64,000 nucleotides of DNA from an uncultured Cryomorphaceae bacterium (GTDB lineage: Bacteria; Bacteroidota; Bacteroidia; Flavobacteriales; Schleiferiaceae). A program made the translations under genes and the position numbers. Below are positions 28,232-36,838 of this stretch, piece after piece. The DNA lies in NCBI GenBank assembly GCA_902614915.1, contig CACMMX010000001.1, positions 50,319 to 114,318 of the forward strand, written 5' to 3'. Under the pieces are notes generated by a model. It was not told the DNA's origin. It made no database searches and saw nothing but the letters and a program-made list of their open reading frames with translations. Positions within the stretch are counted from its first letter, which is position 1. Each line of letters starts with the position of its first letter.

Positions 28232-29424
28232 TGTTTATTTATCCATTGATTTCCGCAATTTTATTTCCTCTATGGAGGAGATTAGCTTCAAACAAAAGTT
28301 GGATTAAGAAGGTAGAATCGGACAGTAATTGGAAATGTACTGCACCTATTAATGGTGATGTGATTTGGATGCATTGTGCATCTCTCGGAGAATTTGAAAT
28401 GGGTCGCCCAGTTCTAGAAAAATTTTTGCATCAACATTCAAGTTGGAACGCGGTAGTAACTTTTTTTAGTCCCTCTGGTTATGAACCGAGAAAGAATTAC
28501 TCTCGGGCTAAAGTCCATTACTTACCGCTAGATACGAAGTCAGAAGCTGACGCTTGGCTTGCTTATTGTCGCCCAAAAGTGGTGTTAATCATTCGCTGTG
28601 ATATTTGGCTAAATCACTTGAATGCTCTGAGAAAGCATAGTATTCCTTTAGTTTTGGTAGCTATGAGTGTCTCTAGTACGCCATGGTATTTAAGTAAATG
28701 GTTACCGTTGATTAGAAAGAAGGTTATTTCCACAATTCATACATGGGGCGTCGTAAACCAGAAGGATGCGTCAACACTCAACCAAACAGGTATACGGGCC
28801 TCCATATTAGGTAACCCTAAGTACGATTATGCAGCGCAGCTTTTAAATATTGCAGCACCCATCAGCTACTTAAATTGGAAAACGGCGCAAACTAAACCTA
28901 TATTATTAGTAGGGAGTGCTCATAATCAAGATATTAAGTTCCTATCTCAATTGAACTATTCCGCCTATTCTATTTGGATAGTTCCACACAAACCTGAAGA
29001 TTTACAAAATCAAAGTGTTCTTTTTCCAAGGCTGCAAGTGCTTAAAGAGTCGGATTTACCCCAAGAAGCAGATTTACTTATGATTACTGAATTTGGCGTA
29101 CTTAGCTCATTATATAGCCTAGCGGATGCTATAATCATTGGAGGTGGATTTGGAAAGGCGACACATAATGTTTTGGAGGCTACAGTACAAGGTAAAGTTG
29201 TAATTACAGGTCCTCACTGGCAAAAAGTATCTGAAAATCAATCTTTAATACAACACGGATACTTGAGGTCATCGAGCTCTAAACAAGATTGGAATGATTA
29301 TCTCGAGGACTCGTACAAAGGCCTATTGATAGATAAAGGAAAAGAAGCTCAAAAATGGCTTCTCAAGCAACAAGGGGCTTCTGAAAAGATTCTGACGAAA
29401 TTAGAACAGGCCGTTCAGCTCTGA
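28231..29424 (+). CDS. waaA: 3-deoxy-D-manno-octulosonic acid (Kdo) transferase
   Basis: GT30-family enzyme adding Kdo to lipid A precursor at the cytoplasmic face of the inner membrane. An N-terminal hydrophobic segment precedes HCASLGEFEMG, which holds the catalytic base at Glu54. ILLVGSAH opens the C-terminal domain, and IIGGGFGKATHNVLEA is the CMP-Kdo-binding glycine motif with the conserved H-N-x-L-E. At 397 residues it is slightly shorter than E. coli WaaA (425). The final 24 bases overlap the convergent kinase gene. Confidence 0.92.
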   Translation: MFIYPLISAILFPLWRRLASNKSWIKKVESDSNWKCTAPINGDVIWMHCASLGEFEMGRPVLEKFLHQHSSWNAVVTFFSPSGYEPRKNYSRAKVHYLPLDTKSEADAWLAYCRPKVVLIIRCDIWLNHLNALRKHSIPLVLVAMSVSSTPWYLSKWLPLIRKKVISTIHTWGVVNQKDASTLNQTGIRASILGNPKYDYAAQLLNIAAPISYLNWKTAQTKPILLVGSAHNQDIKFLSQLNYSAYSIWIVPHKPEDLQNQSVLFPRLQVLKESDLPQEADLLMITEFGVLSSLYSLADAIIIGGGFGKATHNVLEATVQGKVVITGPHWQKVSENQSLIQHGYLRSSSSKQDWNDYLEDSYKGLLIDKGKEAQKWLLKQQGASEKILTKLEQAVQL

Positions 29425-30015
29425 ATCAATCTGTCGAATAATTTCCCCTAGGTCTTCTGCATTTTCCGGGAATTTATTTTTGTCAACATTGATAATCAGT
29501 ACTTTCCCCTTATCGTAGGTATTTATCCATGCTTCGTAACGTTCGTTGAGACGTCGTAAATAATCAATTCTAATGCTGTTCTCATATTCTCGCCCTCTCT
29601 TTTGAATGTGATCAACAAGGGTAGGAACTGATGCTCTTAAATAAATGAGAAGGTCTGGAGCTTGAAGGTTTCTTTCCATGAGCTCGAATAAACCACTGTA
29701 ACTATTATAATCTCGTGCAGTCATTAATCCCATTGCATGGAGATTTGGTGCAAATATATTGGCATCCTCGTATATAGTTCTGTCTTGAATGACATTCAAG
29801 TTTTCTTCGCGAACACGAATAACTTGTTCAAATCGAGAACGTAAAAAATAAACTTGAAGATTAAAACTCCATCGTTGCATTTCTTCGTAAAAGTCATCGA
29901 GGTACGGATTATCGTCTACATCCTCGTATTGAGCTTCATAATTGTAATGTTTTGCTAGAAGTCCGGTTAATGTCGTCTTCCCTGAACCAATATTTCCTGC
30001 GATTGCTAAATGCAT
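29401..30015 (-). CDS. Deoxynucleoside kinase
   Basis: Phosphorylates deoxynucleosides in the salvage pathway. The P-loop IAGNIGSGKTT is at residues 5-15, DRTIYED is the DRY/DRS-type motif with the catalytic region, and the lid R-x-RE segment appears as HIQKRGREYENSIRIDYLRR. 204 residues is normal for the bacterial dAdo/dGuo/dCyd kinase family. Nucleoside preference is not predictable from what I see. Divergent from DUF3050. Confidence 0.9.
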   Translation of the reverse strand: MHLAIAGNIGSGKTTLTGLLAKHYNYEAQYEDVDDNPYLDDFYEEMQRWSFNLQVYFLRSRFEQVIRVREENLNVIQDRTIYEDANIFAPNLHAMGLMTARDYNSYSGLFELMERNLQAPDLLIYLRASVPTLVDHIQKRGREYENSIRIDYLRRLNERYEAWINTYDKGKVLIINVDKNKFPENAEDLGEIIRQIDSELNGLF

Positions 30016-30021
30016 GAGTTG

Positions 30022-30029
30022 TATTTTTG
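30022..30029 (+). promoter_or_regulatory. Bacteroidota -7 element (TATTTTTG) before the DUF3050 gene
   Basis: TATTTTTG fits TAnnTTTG exactly; a TTG at 30003-30005 is 16 bases upstream. It predicts a leader of about 29 bases before the ATG at 30065. Confidence 0.45.
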
Positions 30030-30064
30030 AAACTGCAAAATAATAAAAAGTGCATCAAGGAACG

Positions 30065-30835
30065 ATGAAAATAGAATTCGTTAAATCAGAAATCCTATCC
30101 GCCCGCCAAGAACTTTTGAATCACCCAGCATTCGCATGGATAGATAACCTAGAAAAAATTCATGTTTTCATGGAAAATCATATTTGGGCTGTGTGGGATT
30201 TTATGGTGCTACTTAAAGGTCTTCAGAGAACTTGTACATCAATCGATACATATTGGGTTCCAAAAGGCAATCCAGAAGTGCGCCGTCTTATTAATGAGAT
30301 TGTCTTTGGAGAGGAGAGCGATTTGGATCAAGAAGGTCGAGCAATCAGTCATTTTGAATTATATATCCAAGCTATGGATGAGGCAGGAGCCAATACTCTT
30401 CCAATTCGTTCTTTTATTCAAGACCTCCAAAAAGGGGTGGATGCAAAATTGGCTTTGCGTCAAAGTCAAGCGCCAGAGGGAGCAAAAGAATTTGTTTTTG
30501 AGACTCTTGAGATTGTGGACAGAGGTAATGCTTCAGAAATGGCAGCAGTATTTACTTTTGGAAGAGAAGATCTTATACCAGATATGTTTATTGAGATTGT
30601 AAAAAACCTGAAAGACAAGTCCCCTTCTGAATTAGGATTATTTACGTATTATTTAGAGCGTCATATTGAGGTTGACGGGGACTTACACGGTACACTTTCA
30701 GAGCGTATGGTTGTTGAATTATGTGAAGACAACCCTGTTTTATGGAATCAAGCGATTGCAAGTTCAAAAACAGCACTTCAGAATAGAATTAATCTTTGGA
30801 CTGCAGTTCTTGATCAATATGAAGGACTTCGTTGA
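30065..30835 (+). CDS. DUF3050 heme-oxygenase-like protein
   Basis: 256 residues. The first third reads HPAFAWIDNLEKIHVFMENH, IWAVWDFMVLLKGLQ, then RRLINEIVFGEESDLD, which is the conserved block of DUF3050. The family is predicted to adopt the all-helical heme-oxygenase/TenA-like fold, and conserved His and Glu residues in these blocks could bind a di-metal site; that is inference from fold. Substrate unknown. The last 47 bases overlap the convergent GH3-family gene. The ATG is chosen over a GTG 15 bases upstream. Confidence 0.85.
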   Translation: MKIEFVKSEILSARQELLNHPAFAWIDNLEKIHVFMENHIWAVWDFMVLLKGLQRTCTSIDTYWVPKGNPEVRRLINEIVFGEESDLDQEGRAISHFELYIQAMDEAGANTLPIRSFIQDLQKGVDAKLALRQSQAPEGAKEFVFETLEIVDRGNASEMAAVFTFGREDLIPDMFIEIVKNLKDKSPSELGLFTYYLERHIEVDGDLHGTLSERMVVELCEDNPVLWNQAIASSKTALQNRINLWTAVLDQYEGLR

Positions 30836-32339
30836 GCTCAATAAATTCGGTTATTAAGCTTCTTTCATTACTCAGCCGCGGTATTTTGTTTTGACCACCG
30901 AGTTTGTTTTTGTTTCTTAACCAAGTGTGAAAAAGCCCCTTGTTTCCTTTAGTTATTTGTGGAGGTCCGAGTATTATATTTCCTTTTCTTTTTGACGCAT
31001 AATCAGAATTGAGTTTTTGAAGCAAAATGTCCAAGTCGTTTGAAAATAGGGTCAAATTTTTCGGTTCTTTTTCAAATTCTATCAACCACTGATGGCCCCC
31101 ACTTTTCTTTGATTCCATGAAAACTGGTGCGGCGTGAAAATCTTTAATGCTGCATTGATGTAGTGTACATGCTTGTGAAAGAGCTTCTTCTGCGTTGGAA
31201 ACAATGACCTCTTCACCGAACGCATTAATGAAATTTGTAGTTCTACCGCTGACTTTGATTCTGAAAGGTTTTAGTGAAATAAATCGTATTGTATCTCCTA
31301 GCAGGTATCGCCATAACCCCCCATTTGTCGTAATTACTACCGCATATTCTTGATTTAACGCTACATCATTCAATGTAATGGTCTTGCTATTGGTTCCTTG
31401 GAATATTTCCATGGGTATGAACTCATAAAAAGTACCGCAGCAGGTGAGAAGGAGCAATCCATCCAAATCAGGATTATCTTGAACAGCAAAAAACCCTTCA
31501 GAGGCATTGTAATTCTCCATGAAAGTAACTTGATTGCCCGGCATAAGTGCTTTGAACTGCGCTTTGTAAGGAGCAAAATTCACCCCGCCGTGCGCAAATA
31601 ATTCGAGATTAGGCCACACTTCAAGAAGGTTGGAAGCTCCAGTACGTTCAATTACTTTATTAAAAAGAACTAAGAACCAGCTACTAACCCCCCAGAATGA
31701 CGTTATATTTTGACTGATTACTTCATCGAGAATGGCATCAATTTTCTGTTCCCAATTACTCATTAATGCCGTGTTACTGCTTGGTGCACTTCTGAATTCT
31801 GCCCACATAGGCATATTTTGAATGAGTATGGCACTGAGGTCCCCGGAATGACTTTTCCCGTGTGATTCCAATTCGGTGGAGCCGCCAAGACGAAGCCCGA
31901 GACCTTCAAATAATTTAGAATCGGGATTGTAATTAAAATAGAGTGATAATTCAATTTTTCCACCATTCAAATGGGCTCCCTCTAAGCTCTCTTTAGAAAC
32001 AGGAATATACTTAGAAACGCCGCTGGAAGTACCTGAGCTTTTCGCATACCATTCGACCTTTCCGGGCCATAATATATTTTTACAGCCATTCCTCATTTGA
32101 TCAATGAAGGGTTTTAAATCAGAGTATTCATGCAAAGGAACTTTTGAAATATAATCCTTGTAATCATTAATGGAATCAAAGTGATGAAGCCGTCCAAATT
32201 TGGTGTCTTTGGACTTTACTATAAAATCTAATAGAATTTTTTCTTGGGTTTGAATCGGTTTATCATTCAAATCGAAAAAGCGTTCTACATATTTGCGTAG
32301 CGTTGATTGAAGAATCTTATTTACAAGTGAATAAAACAC
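30789..32339 (-). CDS. GH3-family (acyl-amido synthetase-like) protein
   Basis: 516 residues of the ANL-adenylate-forming GH3 type first known from plant auxin-conjugating enzymes. The ATP-binding motif is AKSSGTSSGVSKYIP; YNASEGFFAVQ is the second ATP contact and LLGDTIRFISLKPFRIKVSGR the hinge. Bacterial GH3 proteins are common in Bacteroidota, but substrates are mostly undefined. Expected to couple a carboxylic acid to an amino acid or amine through an acyl-adenylate. Neighbours give no pathway clue. Confidence 0.88.
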   Translation of the reverse strand: MFYSLVNKILQSTLRKYVERFFDLNDKPIQTQEKILLDFIVKSKDTKFGRLHHFDSINDYKDYISKVPLHEYSDLKPFIDQMRNGCKNILWPGKVEWYAKSSGTSSGVSKYIPVSKESLEGAHLNGGKIELSLYFNYNPDSKLFEGLGLRLGGSTELESHGKSHSGDLSAILIQNMPMWAEFRSAPSSNTALMSNWEQKIDAILDEVISQNITSFWGVSSWFLVLFNKVIERTGASNLLEVWPNLELFAHGGVNFAPYKAQFKALMPGNQVTFMENYNASEGFFAVQDNPDLDGLLLLTCCGTFYEFIPMEIFQGTNSKTITLNDVALNQEYAVVITTNGGLWRYLLGDTIRFISLKPFRIKVSGRTTNFINAFGEEVIVSNAEEALSQACTLHQCSIKDFHAAPVFMESKKSGGHQWLIEFEKEPKNLTLFSNDLDILLQKLNSDYASKRKGNIILGPPQITKGNKGLFHTWLRNKNKLGGQNKIPRLSNERSLITEFIELNEVLHIDQELQSKD

Positions 32340-32405
32340 TGTTTAATAGCGGATTTAGCGTTTTGGGTTTAACTTCACAAATTACTACGTCTAAAATAAT
32401 TGAAA

Positions 32406-33203
32406 ATGCAATTTGAAGGATCATTATGTAAAATGTCCACATATTATGGCAAAGAAATTCGCTACGCTTTACGTTTGGGTGAAGATTTGCTTCTTATGAA
32501 TGCTTTGCTTGGAAGACATATTGAGATTTCTTTTAATGGTAATCATACGTGCTTTTGTGGTCACTTGGTTGCAGAAGTTTATCGTCAAAATTTTTGTCGG
32601 GAGTGTTTTTTTACCAAACCCGAGGCGTCACCAACTATTATGAAGCCTGAATTAAGTAGGGCACACTTGGGTATAGAAGAAAGGGATTTAGAATTTGAAA
32701 AACGTTTACAGCTGCAACCTCATTATGTGTATTTAGCCAAGACCGATAGAATTAAAGTGGGTGTAACGCGTAATACTCAAATGCCCTCTCGATGGATGGA
32801 TCAGGGAGCTAAAAGTGCCGCTATTCTGTTAGAGGTCCCAAACCGTTATATGGCAGGTGAGGCAGAGGTTGCTTTGAAAAATCACTTTGTGGATAAGACA
32901 TCATGGCAAGCCATGCTTAAGGATGATTCAACACAGGATGATTTGATGGAGTCTATTGAAACAGCTAAGTCTTTATTGCCTGAACATCTGAAACAATTTA
33001 TTTTCAAAGAATCTGCGGAGTGGCATTTTAACTATCCAATTAAGCATCAAATAGATAAAGTAAAAAGTATTGGTTTTAAGAATCCAAATGATTGTTTTCA
33101 AGGCGAATTATGGGGTATACGTGGGCAATATCTAATTACGGAAAAAGGTGTGTTCAACGTCCGGTCGCACAGCGGATATAGGGTTAAAATGAATGTGACT
33201 TAA
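32406..33203 (+). CDS. DUF2797-family zinc-finger protein with GIY-YIG-like segment
   Basis: 265 residues. The N-terminal part holds a C-x-C...C-x2-C cluster (Cys49, Cys51, Cys64, Cys67), likely a zinc site. Residues 107-135 read YVYLAKTDRIKVGVTR, then MPSRWMDQGA, which resembles the beta-hairpin and Arg of GIY-YIG/T5orf172 domains. I recall this arrangement for DUF2797. Nuclease activity is only a suggestion, since the GIY and YIG tyrosines are partly replaced (VYL, VGV). Start at ATG six bases inside the frame. Convergent with the transporter gene (four-base overlap). Confidence 0.78.
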   Translation: MQFEGSLCKMSTYYGKEIRYALRLGEDLLLMNALLGRHIEISFNGNHTCFCGHLVAEVYRQNFCRECFFTKPEASPTIMKPELSRAHLGIEERDLEFEKRLQLQPHYVYLAKTDRIKVGVTRNTQMPSRWMDQGAKSAAILLEVPNRYMAGEAEVALKNHFVDKTSWQAMLKDDSTQDDLMESIETAKSLLPEHLKQFIFKESAEWHFNYPIKHQIDKVKSIGFKNPNDCFQGELWGIRGQYLITEKGVFNVRSHSGYRVKMNVT

Positions 33204-33877
33204 AGACGGATTTCTTCTCCTATACTGAGTTTAAAATAGCCTCTAGCCCAGAACATAACGAGGTAAATGAAAATGGTATCAATAGCTGCAAAGATGATTT
33301 TAAACAACCAACCATCCGTAATATATCCTCTCATAGTACTCCAGCTTTCAATTCCGGAAAAAAGCACTAACACAACCATCGTGGTATCTACTCCTTGCGA
33401 AAGAATAGTAGAAAAGTTGTTTCGAACCCAAAGTTTTTTGCCGTTGGTCAAGTTTTTCCAAAAGTGAAATAAACGCACATCAATTAATTGCGCAAAAATA
33501 TAAGCCAGCATTGAAGCTGCTATGACGCGCCAGGCATTTTGAAATACAGCGTTATACATTGCGTCGTCTACGATCGAACCATCAATAGAAGGAAATTGAG
33601 ATCCCAACCATAAAATGAAAAAGACAAAAACACTGGCAACCAGACCTGCTAAAACCACCTGTGTCGTTCTTTTTTGACCATACAATTCGCTCAAAATATC
33701 TGTGATAAGGAAGGTAATTGGATACGGTAAGACCCCTGCGCTAACGACAAATTCTTTGAACCCCAAATCAATGCTGACAAACTTATTAGCAATAAGATTA
33801 CAAGTAATGAGTGCTGTAATGAACAACGCACTTAGTATGTAGTAAAGTCGCTCTGCTGCTTGTTTGTTTTGGGCCAT
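33200..33877 (-). CDS. Queuosine precursor transporter (YhhQ/QPTR family)
   Basis: 225-residue integral membrane protein with about six helices. TCNLIANKFVSI, GVLPYPITFLITDILSELYGQKRT and the later NNFSTILSQGVDTTMVV are the conserved blocks of the DUF165/YhhQ family, which imports queuosine precursors such as preQ0/preQ1. It abuts sppA (one-base overlap) on the same strand. The window also encodes QueG, an enzyme of the same tRNA modification. Confidence 0.9.
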   Translation of the reverse strand: MAQNKQAAERLYYILSALFITALITCNLIANKFVSIDLGFKEFVVSAGVLPYPITFLITDILSELYGQKRTTQVVLAGLVASVFVFFILWLGSQFPSIDGSIVDDAMYNAVFQNAWRVIAASMLAYIFAQLIDVRLFHFWKNLTNGKKLWVRNNFSTILSQGVDTTMVVLVLFSGIESWSTMRGYITDGWLFKIIFAAIDTIFIYLVMFWARGYFKLSIGEEIRL

Positions 33878-35619
33878 TATAAATTTCTAAAGATAGGATT
33901 CAATTTAGCTTGTATTCCAGGGTTGCTGCCTACTTCTAAAAGATCATTCATCACTGGGTCGTCCAAGAGCGGCACCAACAATGAATTAGATTTATACCAA
34001 AGGAGGCTAGAGGCAATACTCCCGAATGAATCAAGATATTTTTCTATACCGGTTTTTTGAGCTGGAAGTTCATAGAGGCGAAATTCTTCTAAACCAGCCT
34101 CGCCGGCTGCAAAGGCAATAGCATCGCTTAAATTACCTTCATAATCTGCGAGTGTATTGTCTATAGCATCTGTTCCCGTCCACACTCTTCCTCCGCAAAG
34201 TGGTAAAAGATAATCCATCTCCATATTTCGCCCTGCGGCAACCTTTCTTGTAAAGTCGTCATAGCCTTCATCAATCATTTTTTGAAGAATGGCATATTCA
34301 CTTTCATTAGGATGATGGTAAAGATTTGGGAAGTTGGCCAAAGGATGGGTACTTACTTCTTCCACATTAAGGCCAAGAGTCTCTGACATTAATTGTTCCG
34401 CAGTAAATAGATTTAAAAAGATTCCAATACTTCCGGTTATTGTAGTACTGTTGGTAAATATTGCATCTGCATTACAACTAATGTAGTAGCCTCCTGATGC
34501 TGCATAATTTGCTTGGCTTACGATGAGCGGTTTTTCGACTTTTTCAATGGCATGATGAATCATGTCAGAGGTTAAAGCACTACCACCCGGGCTGTTTACG
34601 CGCAATACAATAGCCTTCACCCTTTCATTATCTGATGCTTTTTCCAATGCTTTGATAATATTTCTAGTCCCAATGCTATTTTCTCCGCCAGTACCGTTTC
34701 CTATTGTTCCATTGGCATAAATGATAGCTATCCTATCGCGCGAGCCTCCTTTAGATACAGTTGACGCATAATCTTTCCAATCGACCATTTGGTATCTCTC
34801 TTCCAATTCTTTGAAAACATCTTCTCGATATCCGAGTTGTTCCACTAAACCAACGCTCATAGCCTCATCTGCATTCATTCCCAACCAATGGTTAGCGCAA
34901 GAGTCTAAAGTTATACGTGGTATGTTTTTTTCTTTTTCAAATGCAACACTAATAAAATCCCAAAACTGAGAAGTGAGGTTAGAAAGCTGTAGTCTATTCT
35001 CTTTGCTCATCTCAGAGGCTATATATGGCTCTACAGCGCTTTTAAAGTCGTTACCGGTACCGCGAACTACTAGAGGCTCTATGCCAAATTTGTCAAAAAA
35101 GTCCTTATAGTAGGTGCTAGAAATACCGATTCCTCGGATGTCCATGATCCCACCTGGATGAAGGATGGCAGTATCGCTCAGCGCTGCTAAATAGGCTCCT
35201 TTTTGAGTATAGTATTCTCCATAAGAATAAATAGGCTTACCACTTTTTTTGAACTTTGTAAGGTATTCACCTAATTCTTCAAGCATACCGTAACCGGCTG
35301 CAAAAGGCCCCTGATCTAACAAAACCCCTTTAATGTTATCATCTTCCGCTGCTTTTTTAAGTCCTAGCATTAATTCATTGAGGCCAATTGTACTGATGTC
35401 CTGACCCAAAAGTTGTGTATTTAATTCCGCGAAAGGATCTTCCCTAGTACGTTCGACTAATTCCCCGCTCAAGTTGATTTTTAGCAAGGTGTTCTCATAT
35501 ATCTTTGGTTCGCCGTCATCAGAAGATGCTGCTAGGCCGAACAAAAGCAAGACACTTAGTAGACTCAAAGTAATAAGCGCTAAGAGGACAGCAAGAAATG
35601 TTGTAAAAAAGGACTTCAT
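33877..35619 (-). CDS. sppA: Signal peptide peptidase SppA, long form
   Basis: Membrane-anchored serine protease that degrades leftover signal peptides. A single N-terminal transmembrane helix (residues about 5-30) precedes two tandem ClpP-like domains. The Ser/Lys dyad is visible: Lys193 in GNDFKSAVEPYIA and Ser375 in NYAASGGYYIS; LRVNSPGGSALTSD precedes the latter. The 580-residue length matches the 67-kDa form. The ATG is preferred over a TTG two codons upstream, which lies within the -7 element. Start codon overlaps that of divergent folK. Confidence 0.95.
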   Translation of the reverse strand: MKSFFTTFLAVLLALITLSLLSVLLLFGLAASSDDGEPKIYENTLLKINLSGELVERTREDPFAELNTQLLGQDISTIGLNELMLGLKKAAEDDNIKGVLLDQGPFAAGYGMLEELGEYLTKFKKSGKPIYSYGEYYTQKGAYLAALSDTAILHPGGIMDIRGIGISSTYYKDFFDKFGIEPLVVRGTGNDFKSAVEPYIASEMSKENRLQLSNLTSQFWDFISVAFEKEKNIPRITLDSCANHWLGMNADEAMSVGLVEQLGYREDVFKELEERYQMVDWKDYASTVSKGGSRDRIAIIYANGTIGNGTGGENSIGTRNIIKALEKASDNERVKAIVLRVNSPGGSALTSDMIHHAIEKVEKPLIVSQANYAASGGYYISCNADAIFTNSTTITGSIGIFLNLFTAEQLMSETLGLNVEEVSTHPLANFPNLYHHPNESEYAILQKMIDEGYDDFTRKVAAGRNMEMDYLLPLCGGRVWTGTDAIDNTLADYEGNLSDAIAFAAGEAGLEEFRLYELPAQKTGIEKYLDSFGSIASSLLWYKSNSLLVPLLDDPVMNDLLEVGSNPGIQAKLNPIFRNL

Positions 35620-36100
35620 GTACAAAGGTATTATTTTATTGGGTACGAATTTAGGAGATAAAAACGGTAATCTTGTGAGGGCATGTTGTGAACTCGCGAA
35701 AGTTTGCGAAGTTGCATCGGTAAGCGCGATTTATGAGACACTTTCTTGGGGGTATGAAAGTAAAGAGACTTTTTACAATCAAGCCATCGAATTCACGACT
35801 GGAACTAGTCCAAATGACTTTATCAAAATATGTCTAAATGTAGAGAAAACATTAGGTCGCTACAGAGAGAGTTCGGGGTTTAGCGATCGTATAATAGACA
35901 TTGATATTCTTGCCTTAGAGAATTTGGTATTGAATTCTGAAGAGCTCATTGTTCCGCATCCTAGGCTCCATATGCGAAAATTTGCACTAATTCCGTTACA
36001 GGAATTGTGGCCAAATTGGATTCACCCGGTTTTTGGTATCAGAATAGACACTCTACTCGAGCAATGTGAAGATAATATTGTACCTCATTTAATAAGGTAG
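35618..36100 (+). CDS. folK: 6-hydroxymethyl-7,8-dihydropterin pyrophosphokinase (HPPK)
   Basis: Transfers pyrophosphate from ATP to hydroxymethyl-dihydropterin in folate synthesis. MYKGIILLGTNLGDKNGNL is the usual N-terminus; IDIDILALENLV contains the metal-binding D-x-D, and VPHPRLHMRKFALIPLQEL is the C-terminal signature. 160 residues matches the single-domain enzyme. The open frame extends upstream into sppA, but family alignment fixes the ATG in the shared CATG. Confidence 0.94.
   Translation: MYKGIILLGTNLGDKNGNLVRACCELAKVCEVASVSAIYETLSWGYESKETFYNQAIEFTTGTSPNDFIKICLNVEKTLGRYRESSGFSDRIIDIDILALENLVLNSEELIVPHPRLHMRKFALIPLQELWPNWIHPVFGIRIDTLLEQCEDNIVPHLIR
35623..35630 (-). promoter_or_regulatory. 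Bacteroidota -7 element (TACCTTTG) three bases before sppA, inside folK
   Basis: On the minus strand the sequence reads TACCTTTGTACATG, where ATG is the sppA start. The element is a perfect TAnnTTTG and lies within folK codons 2-5. The -33 box is weak. The start of transcription would fall at about the sppA start codon. Confidence 0.5.
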
Positions 36101-36251
36101 AGAACAATAACTGGTTTTTAACTGTGGAAAGCTGTTAGAAAGTACTGAACAAACTATTTTCTATATCAGGGGATTGATTATTGAATTGCGACATTAGAGC
36201 AATTGATAAACTGAGAGATAGCTATAAATTGTTTGCAAGGTTAATATTAGA

Positions 36252-36794
36252 TTAGGTAATGTTTTTACGATTAATAGCCAATCCTTTATGAATTTCAAAC
36301 AGTGCTATTCCCCCGCTTACACTTACGTTCAAACTGTGCTTGGTTCCAAATTGTTTGATTTCAATTACGTCGTCACAGATATCAATTACTCCTTGCTGTA
36401 CACCCATTACCTCATGTCCTAGAACTAACGCTGTCGGTCCTTGTACTGAATATTCTCTGAGGTCAATGCTCTCTTCAGCTTGTTCTAATGCAAGAGTTTT
36501 AAACCCTTTAGACTTTAAATTTACAAGGCAACTTAAAGCACTTTCTTCCTTTGACCAGCTAACTGTTTGTGTTGCTCCCAATGCAGTTTTTTCTATCTCA
36601 TGATGGCCCGGTGTGGGTGTTAGGCCACACAAATAGATGTGTTGGGCGCGGAAACAGTCGGCAGTTCTAAAAATAGAACCCACATTATGCATACTTCTAA
36701 TGTTATCTAGAACGACTACCAATGGGGTTTTGGTAGCCTCGGCAAATTCTTTTGGAGATAATCTACCCAATTCGTTATTTCGAAGTTTTCTCAT
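36252..36794 (-). CDS. SpoU/TrmH-family RNA 2'-O-methyltransferase
   Basis: 180-residue SPOUT enzyme methylating tRNA or rRNA ribose with SAM. The three SpoU motifs are present: DNIRSMHNVGSIFRTAD (motif 1, Asn/Arg), LVLGHEVMGV (motif 2) and IEIKQFGTKHSLNVSVSGGI (motif 3, the knot). Close to the minimal size; no RNA-binding extension is present. The target nucleotide is not predictable. Divergent from mutS with a 44-base gap. Confidence 0.92.
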   Translation of the reverse strand: MRKLRNNELGRLSPKEFAEATKTPLVVVLDNIRSMHNVGSIFRTADCFRAQHIYLCGLTPTPGHHEIEKTALGATQTVSWSKEESALSCLVNLKSKGFKTLALEQAEESIDLREYSVQGPTALVLGHEVMGVQQGVIDICDDVIEIKQFGTKHSLNVSVSGGIALFEIHKGLAINRKNIT

Positions 36795-36838
36795 CCGCAG
36801 GAACCTATTTACATTAGCATTCTACAAAGAAAAGATAA

